Of a stretch of 47,943 nucleotides of DNA, positions 29,169 through 37,847 are shown piece by piece. The stretch is taken from assembly GCA_020724945.1 (NCBI GenBank), contig DYFX01000001.1, positions 1 to 47,943 on the forward strand. Direction: 5' to 3'. The notes beneath the pieces are model-generated. The model was not told the DNA's origin, searched no databases, and worked only from the letters and a program-made list of their open reading frames with translations. Position 1 is the stretch's first letter. Each line of letters begins with the position of its first letter. This DNA comes from Candidatus Paceibacter sp. GTDB taxonomy: Bacteria > Patescibacteriota > Patescibacteriia > SG8-24 > DYFX01. The position numbers and the translations under genes were made by a program.

Positions 29169-31079
29169 TCACTGGCAGACCGCGCACTCCTCGTTGGCGA
29201 AGTCGCGGGCTTGGACCTTGACCTGCGCGTTATCGATGGCGTCGGCCTCGATCGGCGCGGCCGAACGGAGGTAGTAGAGGCTCTTGGCGCCGGCTTTCCA
29301 GGCCAGGAAATGCGCGTCGTGCAGGTACTTGCCGCTGATGGGCGTCGGGAAGAAGAGGTTGATGGACTGCGATTGGCAGAGGTACGGCTGGCGGTCGGCC
29401 GCCTGCTGGACGATCTCGCGCATGTTCATCTCGTAGCCGGTGCGGAAGACGGCCTTCTCCTCGTCGGTCAGCTCCTCCATGTGCTGGACGGAGCCTTTGG
29501 CGGCGATGACCTTCTTCCAGGTCTCGGTGGTGTTGATGCCCTTCTTCTCGAAGAGCCTCTCCAGATGCCGGCTCTTCACCAGGAAACTGCCCGAGAGCGT
29601 CTTCTGGAGATAGGCGTTGCCGGTGATGGGCTCGACGCAGGGCGTGGCCTCGCCGCAGATGAAGCTGATGGACGCCGTCGGCGCGATCGAGAGGATGTAG
29701 CTGTTGCGCTGGTCGCCGCCATCGAGCGGAGCGCCGCGCTCTTCCTTCAGCGCGCGCGAAGCGGCCTTGGCGTGCTTGTGGATCAGGCTGAAGATCTTCT
29801 TGTTGATGCCGCGCGCCGCCACGCTCTCGAACGGCAGGTTCTTGGACATCAGGTAGCCGTGGTAGCCCATGACGCCGAGGCCGATGGAGCGCTCGTGCAG
29901 GACGGACTTGATCGACTTGGCGTAGTACTTCGGGTCGGCCGTCTCGACGAAGTTGTCGAGGACATTGTCGAGCGCGCGCACCGCGTCGGCGATGAGCGAT
30001 TCCGCATGCGGCTCCCACTCGTCGAAGCGCTCGAGGTTGAGCGACGACAGGCAGCAGACGGCGGTGCGGTCGTGCGTCGTCGGCAGGGTGATCTCCGAAC
30101 AGAGGTTGCTCTGCTGGATGAAGAGGCCTTTCTCCTTGTGATGCTCCGGCACGGCGCGATTGACCGTGTCGATGAAGAGCAGGTACGGCTCGCCCGTCTC
30201 GACGCGCGTCTTCAGGATCTTGCGCCAGATTTCCGTGGCGTCGAGCTCCTTCACCGCGACCTGGCGCTTGGGGTCGATGAGCTGGTAGGTGCGCTTCTCC
30301 TCGACCGCCTTCATGAACTCGTCGGTGATGACGAGGCCGTGGTTGGTGTTGAGGCAGCGGCGGTTCATGTCGCCCACCGGCTTCCGGATGTCGATGAATT
30401 CCTCGATGTCCGGATGGTCGACACGCAGATACGCCGCGCCGGCGCCGCGCCGCACGCCGCCCTGGGAGACGGCGATGATCGACGAGTCCATCACCTTGAT
30501 GAACGGGATGACGCCGGAAGAGGTGCCGCCCATCGAGAGCGGCGCGTTCTGGCCGCGGAGCTCCGACCAATTGGTGCCGATGCCGCCGCCGTTCTTGGAG
30601 ATGAAGGCGTTCTCGGTGTAGCCCTCGTAGATGCCCTCGATGCTGTCGGGAACGGTGTTCAGGAAGCACGAGATCGGCAGGCCGCGGTTGGTGTAGGTGT
30701 TGGTCAGGACCGGCGTGGCCGGCATGAACCAGTTCATCGACATCGCGTCGTAGAGCCGCTGGGCGTGCGCCGCGTCGCCGCGGGCCATGCCGCAGGCCAC
30801 GCGCGAGAAGAACATCTGCGGATCCTCGACGATCTGGCCGTTCGCGTCCTTCAGGAAGTAACGGTCGCGCAGGTTCTCCAGGCCGAAATAGGTCAGGAGG
30901 GCGTTGCGCTCCGGCCGCGTGACGATCTTGCGCTGGATGTCGGCGTCGCCGCGGTACTGCGGCGAATCCCAGCTGCCGCGCCCTTGCGTCTTGGCCAGCG
31001 TCGCTTCCAGAAGGATGTCGCGGGCGTCGGCGAGGTCGTTGTTGGACAGGGCGTCGATGACGGAAGCGTGGCGCGGCAT
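29169..31079 (-). CDS. nrdA: Class I ribonucleoside-diphosphate reductase, alpha subunit (no ATP cone)
   Basis: Large subunit reducing ribonucleotides to deoxyribonucleotides. 636 aa. The active-site cysteines are C138 (PISCFL), C327 with E329 in NLCSEI, and the partner in VCCLSSLNL (342/343). The radical-transfer tyrosine pair is in KSLYYLRS. The C-terminus ends ECAVCQ, the CxxC pair that re-reduces the active site. There is no room for the usual ~90-aa ATP cone, so overall activity control by ATP/dATP is probably absent. Second gene of the nrdBA operon. Confidence 0.96.
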   Translation of the reverse strand: MPRHASVIDALSNNDLADARDILLEATLAKTQGRGSWDSPQYRGDADIQRKIVTRPERNALLTYFGLENLRDRYFLKDANGQIVEDPQMFFSRVACGMARGDAAHAQRLYDAMSMNWFMPATPVLTNTYTNRGLPISCFLNTVPDSIEGIYEGYTENAFISKNGGGIGTNWSELRGQNAPLSMGGTSSGVIPFIKVMDSSIIAVSQGGVRRGAGAAYLRVDHPDIEEFIDIRKPVGDMNRRCLNTNHGLVITDEFMKAVEEKRTYQLIDPKRQVAVKELDATEIWRKILKTRVETGEPYLLFIDTVNRAVPEHHKEKGLFIQQSNLCSEITLPTTHDRTAVCCLSSLNLERFDEWEPHAESLIADAVRALDNVLDNFVETADPKYYAKSIKSVLHERSIGLGVMGYHGYLMSKNLPFESVAARGINKKIFSLIHKHAKAASRALKEERGAPLDGGDQRNSYILSIAPTASISFICGEATPCVEPITGNAYLQKTLSGSFLVKSRHLERLFEKKGINTTETWKKVIAAKGSVQHMEELTDEEKAVFRTGYEMNMREIVQQAADRQPYLCQSQSINLFFPTPISGKYLHDAHFLAWKAGAKSLYYLRSAAPIEADAIDNAQVKVQARDFANEECAVCQ

Positions 31080-31127
31080 AGGCTTGCTCTTAGGTGACGA
31101 TGAGTAAGCGGACGCGACGCGGATGCC

Positions 31128-32081
31128 TTAGGCCCAATCCTCGAGGATGGCGCCTTTGCCGTATTCCGTCGCGCGGTTTTCGAAGAAGTTGGTGTGCTCC
31201 TTGGCGTTGACCATCGTGTCGAGCCAGAGCAGCGGGTTGGCGGTGCGGTAGCGGGCTTCGAGCCCGATCTCCTGGAGCTTCTTGTCGGCGGTATAGCGGA
31301 TGTAGGCCTTCACCTGGTCGGCCGTGAGTCCCGGCACCTCGCCCATCGAGAAGCAGGTGTCGATGAAGCTGTCTTCCAGGCGCACCATCTCCTCGCAGGC
31401 GGCGTAGAGCCGTTCCTGGAACGCCGGCGTCCAGACCTGCTTGTTCTCGGCGATGAGGTCGCGGAAGAGATGGCAGACGCCTTTGGAGTGCAGGCTCTCG
31501 TCGCGGATGCTCCAGGTGACGATCTGCCCGACGCCCTTCAGCTTCCCCATGCGCGGGAAGTTCATCAGGATGGCGAAGCTGGAGAACAGGCTGACGCCTT
31601 CCATGAAGGCTCCGAAGACCGCGAGATTCAGGGCGATCTCCTCGACGGAATCGGTCTTGAAATCCTGGAGATACTGGTACTTGTTCCGCATCGCCTCGTA
31701 TTCGAGGAAGGCGGAATATTCGCGTTCCGGCAGGCCGAGGGAATCGTTCAGGTAGGAGTAGGCCCAGACATGGATGCTCTCCATGGCGGCGAAGGCCGAG
31801 AGCATCATCTTGATCTCCGGCTTCGGGAAGGCCGGGATGAGATGCGTGTTGTAGTTGTTGTTGACCTCGATGTCGCCTTGGGTGAAGAAGCGGAGGATCT
31901 GGACGATGAGGTTCTTCTCTTCGGGCGAGAGGCGGAAGCGGTAGTCGGCGATGTCGGCTTCCATCGGCACTTCCGTCGGCATCCAGTGCGCCTGGTTCTG
32001 TTTCTGGAAATATTCGAAGTAATGCTGGTACTCGAAGGGACGGTAGAATTTGCGCGGCGTGAGGATCCTGGAAGTGCTCAT
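31128..32081 (-). CDS. nrdB: Class I ribonucleotide reductase, beta subunit
   Basis: Radical-generating ferritin-like subunit, 317 aa. Metal ligands are seen in FTQGDIEVNN (early helix), MESIHVWAYSY (E and H), FMEGVSLFSS (E) and RDESLHSKG (E and H). The radical tyrosine aligns with the Y four residues after the His in ESIHVWAY, so a Tyr-radical enzyme is likely. The start at 32081 gives the usual N-terminus MSTSRILTPRKFYRPFEY; a longer frame upstream crosses the promoter. First gene of the operon, with nrdA 48 nt downstream and NrdR-like boxes upstream. Confidence 0.95.
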   Translation of the reverse strand: MSTSRILTPRKFYRPFEYQHYFEYFQKQNQAHWMPTEVPMEADIADYRFRLSPEEKNLIVQILRFFTQGDIEVNNNYNTHLIPAFPKPEIKMMLSAFAAMESIHVWAYSYLNDSLGLPEREYSAFLEYEAMRNKYQYLQDFKTDSVEEIALNLAVFGAFMEGVSLFSSFAILMNFPRMGKLKGVGQIVTWSIRDESLHSKGVCHLFRDLIAENKQVWTPAFQERLYAACEEMVRLEDSFIDTCFSMGEVPGLTADQVKAYIRYTADKKLQEIGLEARYRTANPLLWLDTMVNAKEHTNFFENRATEYGKGAILEDWA

Positions 32082-32130
32082 AGACGGTTGCGTTTCGTGC
32101 CCTGCCCTTGAAAAAGCCAGGGACCGCATT

Positions 32131-32146
32131 TCACAACATCTTGTGT
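32131..32146. promoter_or_regulatory. NrdR-like box 1 within a larger palindrome
   Basis: TCACAACATCTTGTGT matches the NrdR consensus (ACACWAWATMTWGTGT) at 14 of 16 positions. It sits inside a 36-bp palindrome with 9-bp arms GGACCGCAT (32121-32129) and ATGCGGTCC (32148-32156). The repressor NrdR normally binds such boxes in pairs. Confidence 0.65.
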
Positions 32147-32157
32147 CATGCGGTCCT

Positions 32158-32166
32158 AGTATACCA
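32158..32166 (-). promoter_or_regulatory. Extended -10 of the nrdBA promoter
   Basis: TGG-TATACT on the minus strand, lying between the two NrdR-like boxes. A start near 32151 gives a ~70-nt leader. No good -35 is visible, as expected for an extended -10. Confidence 0.6.
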
Positions 32167-32179
32167 CTAGCTGTTGTGT
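32164..32179. promoter_or_regulatory. NrdR-like box 2
   Basis: CCACTAGCTGTTGTGT matches 12 of 16 consensus positions. It starts 33 bp from box 1, close to the three-helical-turn spacing typical of NrdR pairs, and abuts the -10. Confidence 0.5.
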
Positions 32180-32195
32180 CCGTGCGCCCATTCCG

Positions 32196-32204
32196 TGTGG
32201 ATAA
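32196..32204. promoter_or_regulatory. Perfect DnaA box upstream of nrdBA
   Basis: TGTGGATAA is the exact complement of TTATCCACA. It lies about 33 bp upstream of the nrdB -10. No cluster of such boxes is present, so this is not a replication origin. In E. coli DnaA boxes also regulate nrdAB. Confidence 0.55.
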
Positions 32205-32292
32205 CACCGGGCCTGCGCGCCATGCGGAAACCCCAGCTTAAATGTTCGTGGAAATGCGCGCTAGAGGATAACCCGCGGTCGGCCCGGGAGCC

Positions 32293-32321
32293 TTGCCTGG
32301 ACCCCGAAAACGCGGTAGGTT
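32293..32321 (+). promoter_or_regulatory. Leaderless promoter of the ABC-F gene
   Basis: TTGCCT (32293-32298), 17-nt spacer, TAGGTT (32316-32321); the ATG begins 8 nt later. Confidence 0.6.
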
Positions 32322-32329
32322 GGAGCGCT

Positions 32330-34099
32330 ATGCGCACCCTGCTCGAGCTGTCCGCCATCCGGAAGAGCTACGGCCGCGCCGTCATTCTCGACGGCGTTTC
32401 CTTGACCGTGGCGGAGGGCCAGAAGATCGCGCTCATCGGGCGCAACGGCGCCGGCAAGTCGACGCTGCTCAAGATCCTGCTCGGCCAGGAGGAGGCCGAT
32501 ACCGGGGAGGCGCGCCGCTTCCCCGTCCTGCGGCTCGGCGCCGTCGCGCAGCACGAGGCGATGCCCGAGGACGCGACCGCGATGGCCTATCTGACGCGCA
32601 AGAGCGGACGGCCCGAGTGGGCGTGCGCCAAGATGGCCGCCCAGTTCGGCCTGCGCCGCGGACATCTCGAGAAACCGGCCGCGTCGCTTTCCGGCGGCTT
32701 CCAGATGCGCCTCAAGCTCATCGCCATGCTGCTCGAGGACCCGAACCTGCTCGTGCTCGACGAGCCGGTCAACTATCTCGACCTGCCGACGCTCCTGCTC
32801 CTCCAGCGCTTCCTGAAGTCCTATAAAGGGGCGTTCCTCGTGACTTCCCACGACCGCGCCTTCCTCGACGCGGTCTGCGACCGCACCGCCGAGATCGAGC
32901 GCGGGCGCCTGGTCTTCCAGCCCGGCACGCCGAGCGCGTACCTGGAACGCAAGGCCCAGGCGCGCGCCTTCACGCTCAAGACCAACAAGAAGATCTCCCG
33001 CGAGCGCGAGCACATCCAGGCGTTCGTCGACCGCTTCCGCTACAAGGCCTCGAAGGCCAAGCAGGTGCAGTCGAAGCTCAAGCAGATCTCGAAGATGATC
33101 GATATCGACATCGAGAGCCTCCTGCCGACGGCCGCCATCCGTATCCCGATGCCGCATGTGCCGCCCGGCGTGGCCGCCCGCGTCGAGGGGCTTTCCGCGG
33201 GCTACGGCGGCCGCGCGGTGCTCTCGGGCGTCGCCTTCGATCTCCTGCGCGGCGATCATGTGGCGATCCTGGGCGGCAACGGCATGGGCAAATCGACGCT
33301 CCTCAAGACGCTCGCGGGCGTCCTGCCTCCGATCGAAGGCCGGTGCAAGTGGTGGCACAAGGCCGACATCGGTTATTACGCCCAGCATGTCGAGCAGGCG
33401 CTGAAGCCGGAAGATACCGTGATGAAGCACCTGCTGCGTTCGGCCGCGCCGGACACGCCGAACGAGGCCGTCCTCAAGATGGCCGGCGACTTCCTGTTCA
33501 AGGACGACGATCTCGAGAAGCTCACCGGCGTGCTCTCCGGGGGCGAGCGCGCTCGTCTCTGTCTGGCCGGGCTCCTGCTCGCGCGGCACAATGTCCTGCT
33601 GCTCGACGAGCCGACCAACCATCTCGATGCGGAAACCTCCGAGTCCCTCGCCGACGCGCTCTCCGAATGGCCGGGCACGGTCGTCTTCGTGAGCCACAGC
33701 CAGGCGTTCATCCGCCGCGTGGCGCGGCGGATCTTCGAGATCCGGGACGGACGCGCGCGGCAGTATCCGGGCGAATACGGCGACTACCTGAAAGACCTCG
33801 CCGACGCCATGGACGAGGATGTCGCGCTGGCCGAGGAGGACGCGCCCGCGACGGACGACGACGCCGATGCGCGACGCGAGGCGCATCTCGCCGCCAAGGA
33901 ACGCCGCCGGCGCCAGCAGAAGCTTGAGGAGCGCATCAAGGCGCTCGACAAGGAGCGCGGCGAGATCCTGAAGTTCTACTTCGAGAATCCTACGGACTAC
34001 GCCCCCGACAAGCGCACGCGCCTCACGGAGCTCGACGAGCAGCTCGCGGCGTACGAGAAGGAGTGGTTCCGCCTGCAGGAAGAGATCGACGGGAAATGA
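32330..34099 (+). CDS. ABC-F family ATPase (Uup/YheS-like)
   Basis: Soluble tandem-ATPase of the ribosome-associated ABC-F class, 589 aa, with no membrane part. The first nucleotide domain has GRNGAGKST, SLSGGFQMRL and a Walker B with DEPVNYLD. The second has GGNGMGKST, VLSGGERARL and DEPTNHLD. Note the unusual DEPVNYLD in domain 1 instead of DEPTNHLD. The ~80-residue linker with basic residues (FRYKASKAKQVQSKLKQI) is the P-site tRNA-interaction motif region. A C-terminal coiled coil (~530-589) resembles Uup/YheS types. Substrate specificity within ABC-F cannot be assigned by eye. Confidence 0.92.
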   Translation: MRTLLELSAIRKSYGRAVILDGVSLTVAEGQKIALIGRNGAGKSTLLKILLGQEEADTGEARRFPVLRLGAVAQHEAMPEDATAMAYLTRKSGRPEWACAKMAAQFGLRRGHLEKPAASLSGGFQMRLKLIAMLLEDPNLLVLDEPVNYLDLPTLLLLQRFLKSYKGAFLVTSHDRAFLDAVCDRTAEIERGRLVFQPGTPSAYLERKAQARAFTLKTNKKISREREHIQAFVDRFRYKASKAKQVQSKLKQISKMIDIDIESLLPTAAIRIPMPHVPPGVAARVEGLSAGYGGRAVLSGVAFDLLRGDHVAILGGNGMGKSTLLKTLAGVLPPIEGRCKWWHKADIGYYAQHVEQALKPEDTVMKHLLRSAAPDTPNEAVLKMAGDFLFKDDDLEKLTGVLSGGERARLCLAGLLLARHNVLLLDEPTNHLDAETSESLADALSEWPGTVVFVSHSQAFIRRVARRIFEIRDGRARQYPGEYGDYLKDLADAMDEDVALAEEDAPATDDDADARREAHLAAKERRRRQQKLEERIKALDKERGEILKFYFENPTDYAPDKRTRLTELDEQLAAYEKEWFRLQEEIDGK

Positions 34100-34120
34100 G
34101 AGGCATCCGCCTCTGAACGA

Positions 34121-34147
34121 AAGCGCCCCTTCCAGGGCGCCTTTTTC
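34121..34147 (+). terminator. Terminator of the ABC-F gene
   Basis: GCGCCC-CTTCCA-GGGCGC stem followed by CTTTTTCG. Confidence 0.75.
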
Positions 34148-34153
34148 GTCGCT

Positions 34154-35467
34154 TCAGAACGGCTGCTTATCAGCGAACCATTCCGGTTCCAGCGGCCGGA
34201 AGGCGTAGAGGGCGCCGTTGATGCTGGCGTAGACGACGGTCGGCGCCGAAGCGAGCCAGATGTCCGTACGCGCGTGGTTCGTGAGCGGGCCGTATTCGAG
34301 GAAGGGGTACCACGCTTCCCCGTCCGGCGAGACGATGACGCCGAACTTCGGGACCACTTCCTCGACCTCGTTCGCCTCGGTATGGATGGCGGCGTAGTAG
34401 ATGCCGTTGACATTCAGCAGGCTGTAGACATAGCCGGCGTAGCCGTGCGGGATCGGGTTCCAGACTTCCCGCGTCGTCCCTTCCGCCGCGTCGTAGACGG
34501 CCAAACCATGCCCGTGGAGCTGATCGGGGCCGAGCAGCCAGCGGAAGCCGCCGGACATCGCAATGGAGGCCGTGAAGCCCTCGTCCCAGACCTGCCGCCA
34601 GGTCGCGCCGCTGTCGGGCGACATGAAGGCGAAACGCGCGACATCGCCCGTGCCGACGACGATCTGCTCTTTGGCCTTGTCGTAGATGACGCCGTGCAGG
34701 TGCCGGAGCATGTAGCGGTCGTCGCCCTCGCCGTAGGTGCGCGCGTACTGCGGGAAGAGCGCCTGGAAGTCGATCCACGGCTCCCAGTTGAAGCCGTCGT
34801 TCGGGCTGCGGTAAAGCACGGCGCGATTGCGCTCGTGCGTGGTGGCGTAGACGGTCCCCTTGCCGTCGTCCGCCATCGACCAGAACATCGCGACATCCGA
34901 GATGACATTGTGCCAGGTCGCGAAACCGTCGGCGGAACGGTACATCCGCACCGGATTGTCGATCTGGAGATAGACGACGCCCTTTCCGTCCGCGTGGATG
35001 CGGATCTCGCCGCGCTCGGAGCTCGCCTTGAAGACGCGTTCGGCGCGGCCGTCCTCCGGCAGCTTCCAAAGCGAACGGGATCCGTCCGGTTCGGTGACGG
35101 CCATGAGGAGCGTCAAGGTCGGCGTGTGGTAGTGGATCTCGTTGATGTCGCCGATGGCCTCCGGCAACGGCACGCGCTGGCGCCCGATGGCGCTGCCCGT
35201 CAGGTTGCGCGTGGGCGGGGGGAGGTAGCCGATCGAAGGCGCGGCGACCTGTTCCATCCGCAGCTCCTCGCCCGTCATGCCGGTGTCTGTCGCGGACTCC
35301 GCCCGTTCCTCGAGAAGCTCCTCCGCCGTCGGCAGCGTGCCGTAAAAGATGGGCGGACCGACGGTCGCGGGAGGCTTCACGGCCGGGCCGCGTCGCCAGA
35401 GCAGGAAGACGGCCCCTGAAACCGCCAGGGCGGCCGCGAGCAGGAAGATCGGGATGAGACGCCGCAT
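34154..35467 (-). CDS. Secreted or membrane-anchored Asp-box (BNR) beta-propeller protein
   Basis: 437 aa. An N-terminal signal anchor (MRRLIPIFLLAAALAVSGAVFLLW) and Pro-rich linker precede a propeller-type domain from about residue 100. Asp-box-like motifs repeat: SADGFATW, SPNDGFNW, SPDSGATW and SPDGEAW. The fold is that of sialidases and photosystem-assembly-like propellers, but sialidase catalytic residues (Arg triad) were not recognised, so the enzymatic role is open. Last gene before a cluster of envelope genes. An extended -10 (TGGTACAGT) ends 8 nt before the ATG, hence a leaderless mRNA. Confidence 0.8.
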   Translation of the reverse strand: MRRLIPIFLLAAALAVSGAVFLLWRRGPAVKPPATVGPPIFYGTLPTAEELLEERAESATDTGMTGEELRMEQVAAPSIGYLPPPTRNLTGSAIGRQRVPLPEAIGDINEIHYHTPTLTLLMAVTEPDGSRSLWKLPEDGRAERVFKASSERGEIRIHADGKGVVYLQIDNPVRMYRSADGFATWHNVISDVAMFWSMADDGKGTVYATTHERNRAVLYRSPNDGFNWEPWIDFQALFPQYARTYGEGDDRYMLRHLHGVIYDKAKEQIVVGTGDVARFAFMSPDSGATWRQVWDEGFTASIAMSGGFRWLLGPDQLHGHGLAVYDAAEGTTREVWNPIPHGYAGYVYSLLNVNGIYYAAIHTEANEVEEVVPKFGVIVSPDGEAWYPFLEYGPLTNHARTDIWLASAPTVVYASINGALYAFRPLEPEWFADKQPF

Positions 35468-35475
35468 ACGGGATC

Positions 35476-35484
35476 ACTGTACCA
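35476..35484 (-). promoter_or_regulatory. Extended -10 of the Asp-box protein gene
   Basis: TGG-TACAGT on the minus strand, 8 nt before the ATG at 35467. Confidence 0.55.
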
Positions 35485-35495
35485 CGCCGTTCGGG

Positions 35496-36716
35496 TCAGA
35501 GCTTGTCCTGCCAGGAACGGACGACTTCATCGAACGCCGCGCGCTCGGCGTCCGGTACGGGGTCGGTGCCGGGGAAGGTCTCGCGCATGGGGTTGATCTT
35601 GACGCCGTGCTTCACCATCTCGTAGTGCAGGTGCGGGCCGGTCGAGAAGCCGGTCGAGCCGACATATCCGATGACCTGCCCTTGCGCGACTTTCTGCCCG
35701 CGCTTCACGGCGATGCGCGACATGTGCGCGTAGTTGGTGGAATAGGTGCCGTTATGGCGGACGCTGACCTTGTTGCCATAAGGGCCGTCCCAGCCCGCGA
35801 AGGAGACGACCCCGTCGGCGGTCGAGCGGATGGGCGTGCCGGCGGAGGCCGCGTAATCGATGGCGCGGTGTCCGGTGGAAGTGTTGAAGGCGGCGACATA
35901 GCGCAGGCCCGTCGTGAAGCCGGAGGTGATGTACTTGAACGCGAGCGGCGCCTTCAGGAACATCCTGCGGAGCGACATCCCCTTCTCGTCGTAGTAGCCC
36001 TCTTCACCCTCGGAATCGACGAAGCGGTAGCCGCGGTAGGCCGTGCCCGCGTTCACATATTCGGCCGCCAGCACATCCCCCGGCATCGCGTAGGCGCCGT
36101 CGCGCCAGCGCTCCTCGTAGATGAACTTGAAGGTGTCGCCGACGCGGACATCCTGCGCGAAGTCGATGGTCCATTCGAACACGCCGGCCATGGCGATGAC
36201 CGCGCGCTCGTCGATGCCTTGCGCCAGCGCGGCGGCGTAGAGCGACGATTCGATCTCGCCCTCGACGGTCTTCACGCGGATCTCGTAGGCGATCGTCTCC
36301 TTCGCGGCGACCCAGGCGTCCCCTTCCTTGCGGACATGGAGCTCCTCCTCGTCGTTGATGGCGTAGACGAGCTCGACCAGCGCGCCGCCTTCCCCATCGC
36401 GGTAGAGATCGATGGCCTTGCCCGCGCGGATCGACGCGAGGTCGTAGATGTCTTTCGAGGCGGCATAGATGGCGGCGGCGTCGGAACCGGAGACGCCGGA
36501 GTCCTCCATCAGCACGCTGAAGGTGGCCTGCGGCGGGATCTCGACGCGGTCGAACGGTCGCTCGGGCGCCGCGGGCACGGACGGCGCGTCCATCGGCGCC
36601 GCGCCGGTTTCCGCGTCCTGACGACCCTCGGCGGAACGCGAAGAAGGCCACAGGATCGTCAACCCGACGATCATGAGCGCTGTCCCGGCGAAGAGGGTGA
36701 CGAGCCGTCCTTTCAT
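35496..36716 (-). CDS. M23 (LytM) family peptidoglycan endopeptidase
   Basis: 406 aa. A signal peptide or anchor (LVTLFAGTALMIVGLTILW) is followed by a linker, a beta-rich domain (~65-230, DSGVSGSDAAAIYAAS to DTFKFIYEERW) like the OapA/LysM-linked domain of MepM/Csd3 proteins, and the zinc peptidase domain. Zinc and catalytic residues are in GHRAIDYAA, in HMSRI/YAHM and in GPHLHYEMV, so the site looks complete. It likely cleaves peptide cross-links in the cell wall during growth or division. Promoter TTCACG-17-TAGAGT ends 7 nt before the ATG (leaderless). Confidence 0.9.
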   Translation of the reverse strand: MKGRLVTLFAGTALMIVGLTILWPSSRSAEGRQDAETGAAPMDAPSVPAAPERPFDRVEIPPQATFSVLMEDSGVSGSDAAAIYAASKDIYDLASIRAGKAIDLYRDGEGGALVELVYAINDEEELHVRKEGDAWVAAKETIAYEIRVKTVEGEIESSLYAAALAQGIDERAVIAMAGVFEWTIDFAQDVRVGDTFKFIYEERWRDGAYAMPGDVLAAEYVNAGTAYRGYRFVDSEGEEGYYDEKGMSLRRMFLKAPLAFKYITSGFTTGLRYVAAFNTSTGHRAIDYAASAGTPIRSTADGVVSFAGWDGPYGNKVSVRHNGTYSTNYAHMSRIAVKRGQKVAQGQVIGYVGSTGFSTGPHLHYEMVKHGVKINPMRETFPGTDPVPDAERAAFDEVVRSWQDKL

Positions 36717-36723
36717 ACGCGAT

Positions 36724-36752
36724 ACTCTACCCCAGACGCCCTCCGCCGTGAA
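36724..36752 (-). promoter_or_regulatory. Leaderless promoter of the M23 peptidase gene
   Basis: TTCACG (36752-36747), 17-nt spacer, TAGAGT (36729-36724), then 7 nt and the ATG at 36716. Confidence 0.6.
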
Positions 36753-36772
36753 CCCTTACCCCGGCGCTCGAC

Positions 36773-37318
36773 TCATCCTTTCAGGAGGCTCCGGAACTTC
36801 TCCCGGAATTTCTTGAGCTTCGGGTCGATGACGAGCTGGCAGTAGGGGTTCTCCCCGCGGTTCTTGGCGTAGTAGTCGCGGTGATAGTCCTCGGCGTCCC
36901 AGAACTTCTCCAAAGGCTTCAGTTCCGTCACGACCTCGCGCCCGCCGTAGCCGCCTGCCGCCTTCAGCTCGGCGATGACGGCTTCGGCGTCGGCTTTCTG
37001 CTTCTCGTCGGCATAGAGGATGATCGAGCGGTACTGCGTGCCGACATCGTTGCCTTGGCGGTTCAGCGTGGTCGGGTCGTGCGTGGCGAAAAAGACCTTC
37101 AGGATATCCTGGTAGGTGATGACGGAGGGATCGAATTCCACGCGGATGACCTCCGCATGGCCAGTATCGCCTGCACAGACCTGCTCGTAGGTCGGCGAGG
37201 GTTTCTCGCCGCCGGCATAGCCGGGCATCACCGAAAGGACGCCTTTCAGCTCCTTGAAGATGGATTCCGTGCACCAGAAACAGCCGCCGCCGAGGATCGC
37301 TTGGGAAGTCATAGGCAT
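36773..37318 (-). CDS. msrA: Peptide methionine sulfoxide reductase MsrA
   Basis: Reduces the S-form of methionine sulfoxide in oxidised proteins. 181 aa with the catalytic Cys13 in GGGCFWCTESIF, then GYAGGEKPSPTYEQVCAGDTGHAEV, and the downstream YRSIILYADEKQKADAE and DYHRDYYAKNRGENPYC blocks. The C-terminal resolving Cys is in NPYCQ. Two start codons (37318 and 37312) are six bases apart; both give a functional N-terminus. No MsrB is fused or adjacent. It overlaps the divergent promoter region of the GreA-type gene. Confidence 0.96.
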   Translation of the reverse strand: MPMTSQAILGGGCFWCTESIFKELKGVLSVMPGYAGGEKPSPTYEQVCAGDTGHAEVIRVEFDPSVITYQDILKVFFATHDPTTLNRQGNDVGTQYRSIILYADEKQKADAEAVIAELKAAGGYGGREVVTELKPLEKFWDAEDYHRDYYAKNRGENPYCQLVIDPKLKKFREKFRSLLKG

Positions 37319-37343
37319 ATGGTATCATCGGCATCATACACCT

Positions 37344-37847
37344 ATGCAGGTCCCGAAACGAAAACCCGGCAAGTACGCGCCCGGCCCCGCCGATTATCAC
37401 TTGACGCACGAAGCCATCCGGAAGCTGAAGGAGGAGCTCGAGCGCATCGAGACGCATGTGCGTCCGCGCGCCGTCGAGGAGCTGCGCCGCACCCGCGAGA
37501 TGGGCGACCTCTCGGAGAACTTCGCGTACTCGGCCGCCAAGGGCAGGCTCCTCGGCCTCGACACGCGCGTCCTGGAAATCAAGGACCGCCTGAAGAACGC
37601 CGTTCCCATCGCGCACGGCGCCGCCAAGGACGGGAGCGCCCGCATCGGCGCGACCGTCACCGTCGAGGTCAACGGCAAGACGCGCGTCTTCGACATCGTC
37701 GGTTCGCAGGAAGCCGCCCCTGGCTCCGGCAGCATCTCGTACCTCTCCCCGCTCGGCGCCGCCCTCATGGGCCGCAAGGCGGGCGAGCGCGTGGCGATCG
37801 ACGCGGGCGGCAAGCGCGTCGAATACCTCATCATCGAAGTGAAGTGA
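37344..37847 (+). CDS. GreA/GreB-type transcript cleavage factor
   Basis: Rescues backtracked RNA polymerase. 167 aa. The N-terminal coiled coil carries the loop GDLSENFAYSAAKG that holds the acidic tip residues (D, E). The C-terminal FKBP-like domain ends VGSQEAAPGSGSISYLSPLGAALMGRKAGE. Residues 1-17 are a basic tail before the coiled coil. The last base triplets overlap the next gene by 4 nt (GTGA). A TGGTATCAT extended -10 lies about 15 nt before the ATG. Confidence 0.92.
   Translation: MQVPKRKPGKYAPGPADYHLTHEAIRKLKEELERIETHVRPRAVEELRRTREMGDLSENFAYSAAKGRLLGLDTRVLEIKDRLKNAVPIAHGAAKDGSARIGATVTVEVNGKTRVFDIVGSQEAAPGSGSISYLSPLGAALMGRKAGERVAIDAGGKRVEYLIIEVK

Noticed and set aside
32196..32204. 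Replication origin suggested by a perfect DnaA box
   Set aside because: A single box with no cluster, no AT-rich unwinding region, and no dnaA/dnaN nearby; a regulatory site is more likely.
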